Source: an uncultured Lachnospiraceae bacterium
GTDB taxonomy: Bacteria; Bacillota; Clostridia; Lachnospirales; Lachnospiraceae
Reading direction: 5' to 3'
Length of the DNA stretch: 64,000 nt
Assembly: GCA_946557105.1 (NCBI GenBank)
Contig: CAMNSZ010000001.1
Span: 186,001 to 250,000 of the forward strand
Under the pieces are notes generated by a model that did not search any database, was not told where the DNA came from, and was given only the letters and a program-made list of their open reading frames with translations. A program made the position numbers and the translations under genes. Of this stretch, positions 17,406-26,837 are shown one piece after another (the stretch's first letter is position 1; the number at the start of each line of letters is the position of its first letter).

Positions 17406-19082
17406 CTAATTTCCAAGACCCAGTCTGTTGATTGCAGAGAAAATTGCTCTCACGGAGGCTCTGGTGATATTGGAGCTCACGCCAACTCCGTAAGTAACGC
17501 TTCCCGTGTTAATATCCAAAAGATGAATATATGCCGCCGCCTGAGAGTTCGCACCGCTTTGTAATGCATGCTCCTCATAGTCCAACACCTTGATTCCGAT
17601 ACCCAGTTCTTGTGACAGACCTCTCTGAACCGCATCAATGGGGCCGTTACCGATTGCCTCAAATGTTTTCTCTTCACCGTGGTTCGTATATACCACCGTC
17701 ACCCTCGTATCAAACTCCGACTGCACGGAACCGCTCAAATCATCTACCTTCAGTCTTCTGAAATGAATGGGTTCTTTTTTATCCATATATTCTGCCTTAA
17801 AGCTATCCATAATCTGGTCGGGCGTCACTTCACCCTGCTTTTCGGAAATGCTCTGAATCACATTAGCAAATTCCTTGTGCATAGCCTTGGGCAGCTTGAA
17901 GCCAAAGTAGGTATCCATAATAAAGGCAACCCCGCCCTTACCGGACTGTGAATTAATACGCACAATAGGCTCGTATTCTCTTCCTATATCCGCAGGGTCT
18001 ATAGGCAAATAAGGCACCTGCCATATTTCGCTGTTTTTCTCCTTCATCGCCTGCACACCTTTGTTGATGGCGTCCTGATGAGACCCTGAAAATGCCGTAA
18101 ACACCAGCTTGCCGGCATAGGGATGCCTCGGGTGAATCGGCAGCTTACAGCAGCGCTCATAAATTTCGATAATTTCATTGATATGCTCAATATTCAACAT
18201 GGGATTGATTCCCTGAGAAAACATATTATAAGCAATATTTAAAATATCTACGTTTCCGGTACGCTCACCGTTTCCAAACAGCGTTCCCTCCACTCTGTCC
18301 GCTCCCGCCAGCATTGCAAGCTCTGCGCTTGCAACCCCGGTTCCCCTGTCGTTATGGGGATGTACGCTGACAATAATACTTTCCCTGTTATCCAAATGCT
18401 TAATCATCCACTCTATCTGATCCGCATACACATTGGGCGTATTCATCTCCACCGTAGAGGGAAGGTTTATAATCATAGGATTTGCAGGCGTGGGATTCCA
18501 TGTTCCCGAAACCGCATTACACACTTCCAACGCATAGTCAAGCTCGGTTCCCGTGAAGCTCTCCGGTGAATATTCAAGAATAATTTTACCCGGGAATCTC
18601 TCGGCACGCTCCTTTACCATTTGCGTTCCCTTTACCGCAATCTCCGTAATATGTTCTCTATCCATGTGGAACACCACATCCCTCTGCAGGGTTGACGTGG
18701 AATTATAAATATGCACAATTGCCTGCTTGCATCCTTCTATTGATTCAAAGGTCCGGTCAATCAATTCCTCCCTGCACTGCGTCAGAACCTGAACCACAAC
18801 ATCATCCGGAATCAGCTTACGGTCTACCAGCTGACGCAGAAAATCATATTCTATCTGACTTGCAGCCGGAAATCCGATTTCAATCTCCTTAAACCCAAGC
18901 TTAATCAAAAACTGAAACATCTCAATCTTCTCTTCCACCACCATAGGGTCGATAAGAGCCTGATTGCCATCACGTAAATCTACACTACACCAAATGGGAG
19001 CTTTTGTAATCTCCTTATTCGGCCACTCCCTGTCTCGGTAATAAACTACCGGATTTTTACGATATCTTTCATAATTTAACAT
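17406..19082 (-). CDS. leuA: 2-isopropylmalate synthase
   Basis: This 558-residue enzyme condenses 2-ketoisovalerate with acetyl-CoA, the first committed step of leucine synthesis. The TIM-barrel domain shows CSVDLRDGNQALIDPM with the metal-binding Asp, HPHNDRGTGVA with the His pair and NGERTGNVDI. The C-terminal part (about residues 420-558) is the LeuA allosteric domain expected to bind leucine. Length fits the long LeuA form. The ATG at 19082 has GGAGGT just upstream; an in-frame TTG 18 nt earlier lies before that site and is rejected. The ribosome binding site directly follows the U-run of a terminator hairpin located after the HPr gene. Confidence 0.95.
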   Translation of the reverse strand: MLNYERYRKNPVVYYRDREWPNKEITKAPIWCSVDLRDGNQALIDPMVVEEKIEMFQFLIKLGFKEIEIGFPAASQIEYDFLRQLVDRKLIPDDVVVQVLTQCREELIDRTFESIEGCKQAIVHIYNSTSTLQRDVVFHMDREHITEIAVKGTQMVKERAERFPGKIILEYSPESFTGTELDYALEVCNAVSGTWNPTPANPMIINLPSTVEMNTPNVYADQIEWMIKHLDNRESIIVSVHPHNDRGTGVASAELAMLAGADRVEGTLFGNGERTGNVDILNIAYNMFSQGINPMLNIEHINEIIEIYERCCKLPIHPRHPYAGKLVFTAFSGSHQDAINKGVQAMKEKNSEIWQVPYLPIDPADIGREYEPIVRINSQSGKGGVAFIMDTYFGFKLPKAMHKEFANVIQSISEKQGEVTPDQIMDSFKAEYMDKKEPIHFRRLKVDDLSGSVQSEFDTRVTVVYTNHGEEKTFEAIGNGPIDAVQRGLSQELGIGIKVLDYEEHALQSGANSQAAAYIHLLDINTGSVTYGVGVSSNITRASVRAIFSAINRLGLGN

Positions 19083-19092
19083 GCTTACCTCC

Positions 19093-19123
19093 AAAAACAA
19101 CAGCTCATCCTTTGGATGAGCTG
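19093..19123 (-). terminator. Intrinsic terminator or attenuator between HPr gene and leuA
   Basis: CAGCTCATCC and GGATGAGCTG form a perfect 10-bp stem with a 3-nt loop, followed on the minus strand by TTGTTTTT. The U-run touches the GGAGGT of leuA. It should end HPr transcripts, and any read-through would feed leuA. Confidence 0.85.
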
Positions 19124-19127
19124 CCTT

Positions 19128-19391
19128 TTATTCTCCCAGTCCACTCTCCACTGCCGTGACTAAGGTTTTTAGCGCCTCTTCTTCATCTTCGCCCTCACAA
19201 ACAAATTCAATTTCATCCCCACACTTTACACAGGCGCCAAGCACGCTCAAAACGCTCTTGGCATTAGCCGTACTGTCACGAAACGAAAATGTAATCAACG
19301 ATTTAAACTGCATCGCTTCTTTACATAAAATACCTGCCGGTCTCAAATGTAACCCGGTAGGGTTTTTGATAACCACCTTCTGCCTTACCAT
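19128..19391 (-). CDS. HPr family phosphocarrier protein
   Basis: The 87-residue protein has the active-site histidine at residue 15 in NPTGLHLRPAG and the regulatory serine at residue 46 in AKSVLSVLG, exactly at the classical HPr positions. HPr carries phosphate from Enzyme I to sugar permeases, and the Ser46 form acts with CcpA in catabolite control. No PTS enzyme gene is nearby, so it may be the housekeeping HPr or a Crh-like copy; His15 argues against Crh. GGAGG precedes the ATG and a sigma-A-like promoter lies about 80 nt upstream. Confidence 0.92.
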   Translation of the reverse strand: MVRQKVVIKNPTGLHLRPAGILCKEAMQFKSLITFSFRDSTANAKSVLSVLGACVKCGDEIEFVCEGEDEEEALKTLVTAVESGLGE

Positions 19392-19470
19392 AAGCCCTTC
19401 CTCCAGTTTATTATATATCTATCTTCAGATCCGAGTCTTTCAACCCCTATAATTATTTTAATACCCTTTA

Positions 19471-19499
19471 ACTATAACATGATTAAGATTTAACCACAA
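19471..19499 (-). promoter_or_regulatory. Putative sigma-A promoter of HPr gene
   Basis: On the minus strand TTGTGG is followed after 17 nt by TATAGT, about 80 nt before the HPr start codon. Confidence 0.5.
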
Positions 19500-19597
19500 G
19501 CATATTTTATTTTATGAGGGTATAGCTGACAGGCCAAACCCGCAAGCATCCTCTTCCCGTTTGAAAACGCCTTTGTCGCAGCCGCAGCAGCTAACTC

Positions 19598-20878
19598 CTA
19601 CTGCTGCTCCTGCGTCTTCCTATGAACGGTAATCTGTGCCGTAACCTGATTTTTTATAATGACATCCTCTGTAAGATTAAAGGTTATAGGCATGGAATAT
19701 ACACCGTCCTCAAGCTCGGTTATCTCCTGCTCCTCCATCCATGCGGCGACGTCAATAACACCGCTAACCGCAGCCTGCCGCAGGGGGTCAATCACAGCCG
19801 TCAACCCTTCTACCTCCAAGGTGTATGCTTCTATATCCTCGGGCAGACCCGCCGTAAATTCCTGCGGAACATTAATGATGCCGATATTGCCTTTTGCTAT
19901 ATTTAACGTCTTTTCCGCTTTGGGCTCAATATATACCATAGCGACTATTCTTCCGTTGAAGGAGCCGTCTGCCAGCCTTACATTATCCGGCAGATATTCT
20001 TTAATATTTATTATTGAGGATACACTGTCAACAGCGCCTGTAATATTCAACTCCTCCTGAGGTATGCTGATTTTGTTTACATTGGCAAGGACAGAAGGAA
20101 TACCCGCTATCTCCACCGTCGCAGGACTGCATTCTACCACGCCCGTTTCCATAAATCCCTCGGCAGGCATTCCCATGGCGTTCAGTTCAATCGGAACAGA
20201 TTTGGTTGCAAGCACATATACGGACATATGCGCATAATCTACATTTTTAATGAGATTATCCTGCTCGACCGCATTATCCTCCTTATCATAAAGCTTAATC
20301 TCTACATTTGCCGATAAATCGGTGGTTGCGCCGCTTACGTCGATTTCAACCTTGGCATAGTTCACCCGTTCAACTACCGATTTCGGACCCGTTATCTCAA
20401 TCATGGTCTGATCCGGAGCCGCATTGGCAATCATATACCCCTCGGCTACCTCTCCTATAACACTGCTTGTCAGTTTAACCCATTTACTCTTCTTATCCTC
20501 TACGCTCAAGCGCACCACATCATGATTACCCTCGATGGATACTGTCTCTGCATTTTGAACATAATAGCTGATTGCTATAGTATTAATATCAGTCAGCTTG
20601 CTCACATCCGCCTCCGCCACTATATCGCTGGGCCTTAGCTGTGCTATAATACTGCGCGGCGCCTCAACCGTCACACGCACCACATCCGTATTGTCAAGCA
20701 CCTCATATACCTTGCCTTCCTTATCCAAAAGCTCGGTATTTATTAGATTCACTCGAATATTGCTAAAGTATGTGGTATCCTTGGGATTATTGATTGTCAC
20801 CACCAAAAACCAAAGTATAAACGCAAGTACCAGAGAAGCAAGCTTTAACCCTAAATTATGTGTTAATCTCTTCTTCAT
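19598..20878 (-). CDS. cdaR: YbbR-domain protein, regulator of diadenylate cyclase
   Basis: The 426-residue protein has an N-terminal membrane anchor (LKLASLVLAFILWFLVVTI) and several extracytoplasmic YbbR repeats, recognisable by recurrent blocks such as VRVTVEAPRSIIAQL, IEITGPKSVVERVNYAKVEI and VEIAGIPSVLANVNKI. CdaR proteins bind CdaA in the membrane and modulate c-di-AMP synthesis. The ATG overlaps the cdaA stop codon as ATGA, so the two are translationally coupled. In most Firmicutes glmM follows; here the next gene is HPr on the same strand after 206 nt. Confidence 0.92.
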   Translation of the reverse strand: MKKRLTHNLGLKLASLVLAFILWFLVVTINNPKDTTYFSNIRVNLINTELLDKEGKVYEVLDNTDVVRVTVEAPRSIIAQLRPSDIVAEADVSKLTDINTIAISYYVQNAETVSIEGNHDVVRLSVEDKKSKWVKLTSSVIGEVAEGYMIANAAPDQTMIEITGPKSVVERVNYAKVEIDVSGATTDLSANVEIKLYDKEDNAVEQDNLIKNVDYAHMSVYVLATKSVPIELNAMGMPAEGFMETGVVECSPATVEIAGIPSVLANVNKISIPQEELNITGAVDSVSSIINIKEYLPDNVRLADGSFNGRIVAMVYIEPKAEKTLNIAKGNIGIINVPQEFTAGLPEDIEAYTLEVEGLTAVIDPLRQAAVSGVIDVAAWMEEQEITELEDGVYSMPITFNLTEDVIIKNQVTAQITVHRKTQEQQ

Positions 20879-21750
20879 TTTTTAGTCTTGTTCCTTCCCT
20901 TCCATTTACGTCTGGGCTTATTGTCGTCGGTTTCCTTCATGAGAATTCGATGCATACAGCTTTTCAGCTCCTCCGCATCCAGATTTCTATCCAGCTCTCC
21001 CTCATAAGCCACACTTATTTTGCCGGTTTCCTCGGACACAATTATTGTCAGGGAATCTGTCACCTCGGAAATACCAACGCCCGCTCGATGTCTTGTTCCC
21101 AACTCCTTACTCAGCCCCAAATTATCGGAAAGGGGCAGATAACAGGTAGCCGAAACCACTCGGTTGCCGCTCACGATAACCGCACCGTCATGAAGGGGCG
21201 TATTATGCTCAAATATATTAATCAAAAGCTGGCTGGTAACTATACCATCCACATCTATTCCCGTTCTCTCATAATCCTTCAGGGATACCTTCTGGGCAAT
21301 GACAATCAGGGCTCCCGTCTTCACCTTCCCCATCTCCACACATGCCTTGACAATTTCGTTAATCGTCTTTTCGGAGAACAGGCCTTCCTCCCTCCGGCTG
21401 GTATCAAAGGGCAGCACGCTTCTCCAAAGGCTTTTATTCCCTAGCTCCTCCAAAGCCTTACGCAGCTCCGGCTGCAATACCACAATCAAAGCCGTCACCA
21501 CAAAGCTAAGGGCATTCTGCGCCATCCAGAGAATTGTGTACATCTTGAAGAAAAATGCCAGAAGGATAAAGATACAGATGACAATAAGCCCTTTCAGCAG
21601 AGCCCATGCACGGGTTTTTTTCATCCACACTAAAATATAGTACAACAAGAGGGCGACAATCAAAATTTCCAAAATATCGCCTAAATCCATTGTCGTCCTA
21701 TATATACTAAATCTTTTTAGATAGTCGGATACCGTTTCAAGCCACCGCAT
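20875..21750 (-). CDS. cdaA: Diadenylate cyclase CdaA
   Basis: The protein has three N-terminal membrane helices (residues about 23-95) and a cytoplasmic DAC domain carrying the diagnostic DGA (188-190) and RHR (220-222) motifs. It makes c-di-AMP from two ATP, a messenger controlling potassium uptake, osmolyte balance and cell-wall homeostasis. Length (291 residues) is close to that of known CdaA proteins. The gene is followed by cdaR with a 4-nt overlap, and preceded at 25 nt by a membrane-protein gene of unknown function that is probably in the same operon. Confidence 0.95.
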   Translation of the reverse strand: MRWLETVSDYLKRFSIYRTTMDLGDILEILIVALLLYYILVWMKKTRAWALLKGLIVICIFILLAFFFKMYTILWMAQNALSFVVTALIVVLQPELRKALEELGNKSLWRSVLPFDTSRREEGLFSEKTINEIVKACVEMGKVKTGALIVIAQKVSLKDYERTGIDVDGIVTSQLLINIFEHNTPLHDGAVIVSGNRVVSATCYLPLSDNLGLSKELGTRHRAGVGISEVTDSLTIIVSEETGKISVAYEGELDRNLDAEELKSCMHRILMKETDDNKPRRKWKGRNKTKK

Positions 21751-21775
21751 TTTGCTTCAATCCCTGCTCTTAGTT

Positions 21776-22930
21776 TTATAAATCGTCAAAATCCTCAATA
21801 TTATCTTCCGTCATATTGCCGTTGATGGTTAAACTTCGCCCGCCGTTTGCATGTTCTCCCTTGCGGCCGTAGGAGCTCTGGCCTCTTTGTCTTTGGTAGG
21901 CGCCCTCACCCCTTGCAACGGAAGTATGCTCCGTAACAACACTCCTTGTGCTGCTTCTGCCGCCTGTGCCGGCAGTATTTCTTCCTCCGGCAGCGGCAGG
22001 TTTTCTCTGCGTGTTAATCCGCTTCACGGTCTTTGTCTGAACCGCCACCGTCATCTTGGGAACAGCCTTGACATAATAATAATATTCGTCGTCTTCAAAT
22101 TGCACCTTTTCCGTTCTGCTGTAATCTACGCAAAAACGGAAAAACTCTATAACCTTAGCTGCCGCAACTGCCGCAATGGAACCCAATATAGCGTTAATGA
22201 CCGAAATATTGGTATCATAGAGCAAATCGCCCACCAATAAAATCACCAAGTCAATTATGGCTCCTGCTACCATAGCTATGGTCCATGAATAGTCCACCGA
22301 CATTCTGCGGATCAAATAGACCACAATCACTGTTATGGCAAATGCTACCACCATCACAAGCATGGCCTTATTATCCAATATGCCGTCCACAATCATACGT
22401 ATCTTAGCCGTTGCTTCCTCCTCGCCCATAGTGCCGATGGTAGAAGCGCTTCCTGCCACAACATTAAGCAAATAGTAAACTATCACTCCGCAGCCTACCG
22501 ATACCGCCGCCACCGGCGTGCCGATAAGCCCCATAACAACAGGAATAATATAAGGTACCTTGAATATGCAAAGCAGAGGGGTCAGAACCACCACCAGCGA
22601 ATCCTTGGGGCTAAACCTGAAAAACAGCAAAAACATTACAAGATATACACAAAGCCCTACTACTGCAACCTCCAAGGACAAAGCATACATATGCAGCATG
22701 GTAAAAACCACCGACAGCAGAAGGATACAGCCTGTTGGCAAAAAGGAACACATAAGGGAAACAATCAGCACAATAGCTATATTGTCCAGCTTCGTCATAT
22801 ATCCCAGCTGTCCGTTTATTGTGTTAAATACTATAAACGCCAGCAAAAATTTGGCTATCGGAATGATAAACACTTCGTTTTTGCTGTAAATCAATTTTAT
22901 CTTTTCTCTTAATTCCAGTAAACCAGTCAT
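21776..22930 (-). CDS. Polytopic membrane protein of unknown function upstream of cdaA
   Basis: About 384 residues with roughly eight to ten hydrophobic segments in the first 280 residues, followed by a hydrophilic C-terminal tail rich in Arg, Gly and Ser (AAAGGRNTAGTGGRSS, GAYQRQRGQSSYGRKG) that ends acidic (EDNIEDFDDL). No family is recognised with confidence. The ATG at 22930 has GGAGG 6 nt upstream; a TTG 12 nt earlier precedes that site and is not used. The close spacing to cdaA (25 nt) suggests a shared transcript and perhaps a link to envelope or c-di-AMP physiology. Confidence 0.8.
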   Translation of the reverse strand: MTGLLELREKIKLIYSKNEVFIIPIAKFLLAFIVFNTINGQLGYMTKLDNIAIVLIVSLMCSFLPTGCILLLSVVFTMLHMYALSLEVAVVGLCVYLVMFLLFFRFSPKDSLVVVLTPLLCIFKVPYIIPVVMGLIGTPVAAVSVGCGVIVYYLLNVVAGSASTIGTMGEEEATAKIRMIVDGILDNKAMLVMVVAFAITVIVVYLIRRMSVDYSWTIAMVAGAIIDLVILLVGDLLYDTNISVINAILGSIAAVAAAKVIEFFRFCVDYSRTEKVQFEDDEYYYYVKAVPKMTVAVQTKTVKRINTQRKPAAAGGRNTAGTGGRSSTRSVVTEHTSVARGEGAYQRQRGQSSYGRKGEHANGGRSLTINGNMTEDNIEDFDDL

Positions 22931-22954
22931 TATTTCCTCCAAGCCGATGCCGAT

Positions 22955-23347
22955 TTATTGACGCTCATTATACATGGCATTCAGCTTCTTCAAATTATGA
23001 TAATAACATTTTAGGCTTCTTTTGGCCTTCGCATAGCGGTAAGAGCAAATCACATAGGCCAGCGAGCTGTAAATTACCACGGTTACCCCATAATAAATAA
23101 GCACGCTCCGGGCAAAGTCCAAAAGATCCATTTTGTAAATATCCTGCATAAAATTTTCAAAATCATAAAAAATAAACAGCGCAAACACAATGCCAAAAGC
23201 AATGGTCGCACTTAAAGCAGATTTTAATACCTGTATGGCAATGTAATCACTGCGAAAATAATTACCGATTTCCACATTTTTTTTGCCTTCATTTTCTTCA
23301 TACGATGCCATCTGGGTCATCAATATAATTCGTTCTTCGTTTAACAT
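22955..23347 (-). CDS. Small two-helix membrane protein, unknown function
   Basis: This 130-residue protein has an acidic N-terminal third, two membrane segments (SALSATIAFGIVFALFIFY and VLIYYGVTVVIYSSLAYVI) and a basic C-terminal tail rich in Lys, Arg and Tyr (RYAKAKRSLKCYYHNLKKL). No family is recognised. The ATG at 23347 has AGGAGG 7 nt upstream. It lies between the zinc-ribbon flagellar protein gene and the larger membrane protein upstream of cdaA, all with short gaps, so it is probably in the same transcript. Confidence 0.75.
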   Translation of the reverse strand: MLNEERIILMTQMASYEENEGKKNVEIGNYFRSDYIAIQVLKSALSATIAFGIVFALFIFYDFENFMQDIYKMDLLDFARSVLIYYGVTVVIYSSLAYVICSYRYAKAKRSLKCYYHNLKKLNAMYNERQ

Positions 23348-23358
23348 CAACAACCCTC

Positions 23359-23766
23359 CTAGAGAAATCTCATCTTAGGGTTTTCTTTGTCCGTTCCCTT
23401 AGGCTTAAGTTTGGTCTTAGGCTTATTTGCATCCAATATATTTTGAAAGCCCATAGACATATTTAATTTGCATTTTTCGCAAAATTTACCTGAGCGTATA
23501 GGCTCTCCGCAGCTCTCACAATTTAAGTATATGGCAGAATTTTCCGTAACCTCCAAACGTTCTTCACGAAGCCATTGCTGTATCTGTGACGTGGGTACGT
23601 CGCACACTTCGGACACCTCCTGCATGCTCACGCCGGGATTCTCGCGAATAAATTCCTTTACCTCCTGAAACTTGCTTTCCATCTTTTCCTTGCACGCCTG
23701 ACACAAAATTGTTCCGCCCAAATAGTTGAAGATACGTCCACAATTCACGCAATTCCTAACATTCAT
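23359..23766 (-). CDS. Flagellar operon protein, TIGR03826/YvyF-like
   Basis: The 135-residue protein has two zinc-ribbon-like pairs, CVNCGRIF...CQACKEK at the N-terminus and CESCGEP...CEKCK near residue 100, separated by a MerR-like helix-turn-helix (GVSMQEVSEVCDVPTSQIQQWLREE). This layout matches the Firmicutes flagellar-operon protein family that includes B. subtilis YvyF, found next to comF and flgM. The next upstream gene here is comF, which repeats that arrangement. It likely acts as a regulator linked to flagellar expression, though the mechanism is not established. Confidence 0.82.
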   Translation of the reverse strand: MNVRNCVNCGRIFNYLGGTILCQACKEKMESKFQEVKEFIRENPGVSMQEVSEVCDVPTSQIQQWLREERLEVTENSAIYLNCESCGEPIRSGKFCEKCKLNMSMGFQNILDANKPKTKLKPKGTDKENPKMRFL

Positions 23767-23796
23767 AAATTATCCTCCCATTATCAGAAGCACATG

Positions 23797-24537
23797 TTAA
23801 ATTCCTTCTCCACAGGCAAGAGTGACAAAGTATATGTTCTTCACACCGCACTTCTCCAGCGCCGCGCTTACCTCATCAATAGTACTACCCGTAGTGTATA
23901 TGTCATCTACCACTATAACTGTATCTAATTTTACATCATTTCGCGCCACAATGAAAGCTTTTTTCAAATTATTTTGACGTTCTTTAGGATTTAATCGTTT
24001 TAGAGGGATCGTATTCTTCACTCGGACCACAATATTACCATAAACAGGAATATTCATATGGCTTCCTAATACATCCGCCAACAGCTTTGCCTGATTATAC
24101 CCCCTTTTGCGCCGGCGCTTCCTGTGCAGCGGAACAGGCACCAGCCCGTCAGGCTTTACGCTGCGGATGAAATCTCCCAGAAACACAGCGGACTCCTCTC
24201 CGAAGAATGCCGCATACTCTCTTCGCCCTTTGTATTTAAAACGATAAATGGACGACGCCGCACTGCTATACTCATAAAGCGCTCTGCCTCTGATAAACCT
24301 ATGCTCTATCCTCCTACAGTCGCTGCAATATTCCTGCTCTCTCCACAGCTTTTTGCCGCACTTCATACACCACGGCGGTGTCAGCGGCTTTAGGCGCTTC
24401 ATGCACTCTAAGCATATCTTTTCTCCAAACGAACGCACAATTTGGTCGCACACCGGACAGCGCAATGGAAAAAGCAGCTGCAGGCATACTTTAATTCCGG
24501 CTTTTACATAAAACTTTATTCTGATTTCCTTTTGCAT
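23797..24537 (-). CDS. comF: ComF family phosphoribosyltransferase-like protein
   Basis: The protein begins with a zinc-binding region with four CxxC pairs (CPVC, CLEC, CMKC, CSDC) and ends with a phosphoribosyltransferase fold bearing VIVVDDIYTTGSTIDE, the PRPP-binding loop, and PLHRKRRRKRGYNQA. ComF is needed for inward transport of single-stranded DNA during transformation in Bacillus. The start is placed at the ATG at 24537 with GAGG close upstream; a longer TTG-started frame to 24573 is possible. The gene overlaps the 3' end of recD2 by 22 nt. Confidence 0.9.
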   Translation of the reverse strand: MQKEIRIKFYVKAGIKVCLQLLFPLRCPVCDQIVRSFGEKICLECMKRLKPLTPPWCMKCGKKLWREQEYCSDCRRIEHRFIRGRALYEYSSAASSIYRFKYKGRREYAAFFGEESAVFLGDFIRSVKPDGLVPVPLHRKRRRKRGYNQAKLLADVLGSHMNIPVYGNIVVRVKNTIPLKRLNPKERQNNLKKAFIVARNDVKLDTVIVVDDIYTTGSTIDEVSAALEKCGVKNIYFVTLACGEGI

Positions 24538-26786
24538 GGGTCCTCTTCTTCCGACCCTCTCCCATTCTCCCAAAACTCCGATATTCTTTGTGCAAGTGCC
24601 GTATATCGCTTGTTTTCACTTACATTATCAATCATATCTCTCACCGTGTCGCTACTGCCCAAAATAGTGACGCAGCCCCTTGCCCGTGTAATGCCCGTAT
24701 ACAGAAGATTGCGGTTAAACAGCATTCTGGGTCCTCCCAGAAGCGGCATAATAACCGCCGGATACTCACTTCCCTGCGCTTTGTGTATGGTGACGGCATA
24801 GGAAAGCTCCAACTCTTCCAGCATGGAGAAGGGATAGGTTACCCTGCGCTGTTCGTCATATTCCACTACAAGGCAGGAACCGGTTTGGTTTATCTCTATT
24901 ATCCTTCCCATATCACCATTGAAAATACCCACTCCTTTGTCGACAGGAATTCCGTAGCGGCTCACAATTTCCCATTCCAGCTGATAGTTATTCTTAATCT
25001 GCATAACCTTGTCGCCCTCGCGATATACCGAGGTGCCGCTTACATACTCGCGTTTGCTGCTGTCAGGAGGATTCAGGTATTTCTGCAAAATACCGTTTAA
25101 CACTTCACAGCCGAGGCTTCCCTTTCGCATGGGCGTTAGCACTTGTATATCAAAGGGCGTTGCCCCTACATAGCCCGGAAGCTTATCCTGTATCAGCTGT
25201 ATCATATGCTTATATATCACATTCACATCATTTCTTTCAAGCAGGAAAAAATCCCGCGATTTATTATCCAAAGAAATTTGCTCACCCTGATTGATTCTAT
25301 GGGCATTAACAATTATATCGCTTTCTCCCGCCTGTCGGAATATTTTATGCAGAACCACTGTAGGAAAACACCGGCTGTTCATTACGTCACGAAGCACCTG
25401 CCCCGGCCCCACGCTCGGCAGCTGATCCACATCCCCAACCAGTATCAATCTGCTTCCCGGCGTAACTGCCCTCAAAAGCGCTTGAAAAATCTGGATATCC
25501 ACCATGGACATTTCATCAATTATAATCACATCCGCTTCCAAGGGGTTATCTTCATTTCGTTCAAATCTGACCTTTCTGGCATCTTCACCCGAAAGACCAC
25601 TGTTCAGCTCCAACAGCCTATGAATGGTGCGCGCCTCAAAGCCTGTAGCCTCAGTCATTCTTTTTGCGGCGCGTCCCGTGGGTGCAGCCAGATAAATATC
25701 AAGACCTTCCGCCTCAAAATAACGAATAATCATATTTATGGTAGTTGTTTTGCCCGTTCCCGGTCCACCCGAAAGAATAAAGAGACCGTTTTGGATACAT
25801 TGAAGTACCGCCTGCAGCTGTAATTCATCCAATTCCATCTGCAAATCCTTCGCCTGTGCTTCAAGACGTCTGCGAATTGCCTCTTCCTCCGCGGGCAAAT
25901 ATTCATCTCCCATTGAAATATTCAACCGATGCAGCATTCCCGCACAGTTTAATTCAGCATAATAATACGATGAAGCAAAAACACATTCATTCTTGACAAC
26001 CAGCTTCTTATCCATCAGCATATTGTCCAACTGCGGACGAATATACTCCTCGCTCACCCCCAGCAATATATGTGCCCTGTCAATCAGTATATTCATAGGA
26101 AGATAGCAATGCCCCTCTCCCACCGCCCCAAGTAACGTATATAGTATACCGCTGCGGATACGAAAGTCCGAGTCTGTGTGGATTCCGATTCTGGCAGCTA
26201 TCTCGTCTGCCATTTTAAAGCCCACTCCGCTTATATCCTCCGCAAGCCGATAGGGATTCTCCTTCATAATTCCATACAGCTCCATACCGTAGGTATTATA
26301 AATCTTTACCGCCAGCGCATTGGATATTCCATATTTCCCCAAATAGACAAAAGCTTCCCGCAGATCCTTTTTCTCCTCCATCTGCACTGCAATTTCCCTT
26401 GCCATTCGTTCACTGATCCCCTTTACCTCCGCAAGGCGCTCCGGCTCCTCCTCCATAATACGGAAGGTATCCTCACCAAATTTTTTTACAATGCGCGCCG
26501 CCAATGAGGCGCCTATTCCCTTCACTGCCCCGGAGCCTAAATACCGCTCCATGCCTGCGCTGTCTTTTGGCTCCACAATATTATAGCCGGTTATTTTAAA
26601 CTGCTTTCCATAAACGGGATGCTCTACATACTCACCCTGCGCGGCAATGCTTTCTCCCTGTGTCAGCCCTTTGCACATGCCCACACAGGTAATTTCCTCC
26701 CCGTCTGCCACAAGATTAAACACCGAATATCCGTTTTCGTTATTTTGAAATATAATATGCTCTACATATCCGTTAACTGTATCCAT
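24516..26786 (-). CDS. recD2: RecD2-type ATP-dependent 5'-3' DNA helicase
   Basis: The 756-residue protein has the long N-terminal region with tandem helix-hairpin-helix motifs (around residues 80-210) that separates RecD2 from RecBCD-associated RecD. The Walker A motif GGPGTGKTTT is at 340-349, Walker B VIIIDEMSMVD follows near 425, and the C-terminal SF1 motif AVTIHKAQGSEYP is present. RecD2 works in DNA repair and replication-fork maintenance without RecBC. It lies between a flagellar gene terminator and comF, which it overlaps. Confidence 0.95.
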   Translation of the reverse strand: MDTVNGYVEHIIFQNNENGYSVFNLVADGEEITCVGMCKGLTQGESIAAQGEYVEHPVYGKQFKITGYNIVEPKDSAGMERYLGSGAVKGIGASLAARIVKKFGEDTFRIMEEEPERLAEVKGISERMAREIAVQMEEKKDLREAFVYLGKYGISNALAVKIYNTYGMELYGIMKENPYRLAEDISGVGFKMADEIAARIGIHTDSDFRIRSGILYTLLGAVGEGHCYLPMNILIDRAHILLGVSEEYIRPQLDNMLMDKKLVVKNECVFASSYYYAELNCAGMLHRLNISMGDEYLPAEEEAIRRRLEAQAKDLQMELDELQLQAVLQCIQNGLFILSGGPGTGKTTTINMIIRYFEAEGLDIYLAAPTGRAAKRMTEATGFEARTIHRLLELNSGLSGEDARKVRFERNEDNPLEADVIIIDEMSMVDIQIFQALLRAVTPGSRLILVGDVDQLPSVGPGQVLRDVMNSRCFPTVVLHKIFRQAGESDIIVNAHRINQGEQISLDNKSRDFFLLERNDVNVIYKHMIQLIQDKLPGYVGATPFDIQVLTPMRKGSLGCEVLNGILQKYLNPPDSSKREYVSGTSVYREGDKVMQIKNNYQLEWEIVSRYGIPVDKGVGIFNGDMGRIIEINQTGSCLVVEYDEQRRVTYPFSMLEELELSYAVTIHKAQGSEYPAVIMPLLGGPRMLFNRNLLYTGITRARGCVTILGSSDTVRDMIDNVSENKRYTALAQRISEFWENGRGSEEEDPCKRKSE

Positions 26787-26837
26787 TCATTCACACCGTT
26801 TTTTATTTCAGGGAAAGCTTCCGATTCGGAAAGATGT

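Noticed and set aside
19560..19610. GCAGCAG/CTGCTGC stem at the end of cdaR as terminator
   Set aside because: The stem is partly inside the coding region and no T-run follows on the minus strand.
25143..25823. A 226-codon plus-strand frame opposite recD2
   Set aside because: Antisense to a clear helicase gene, low-complexity His/Arg-rich composition and no ribosome binding site.
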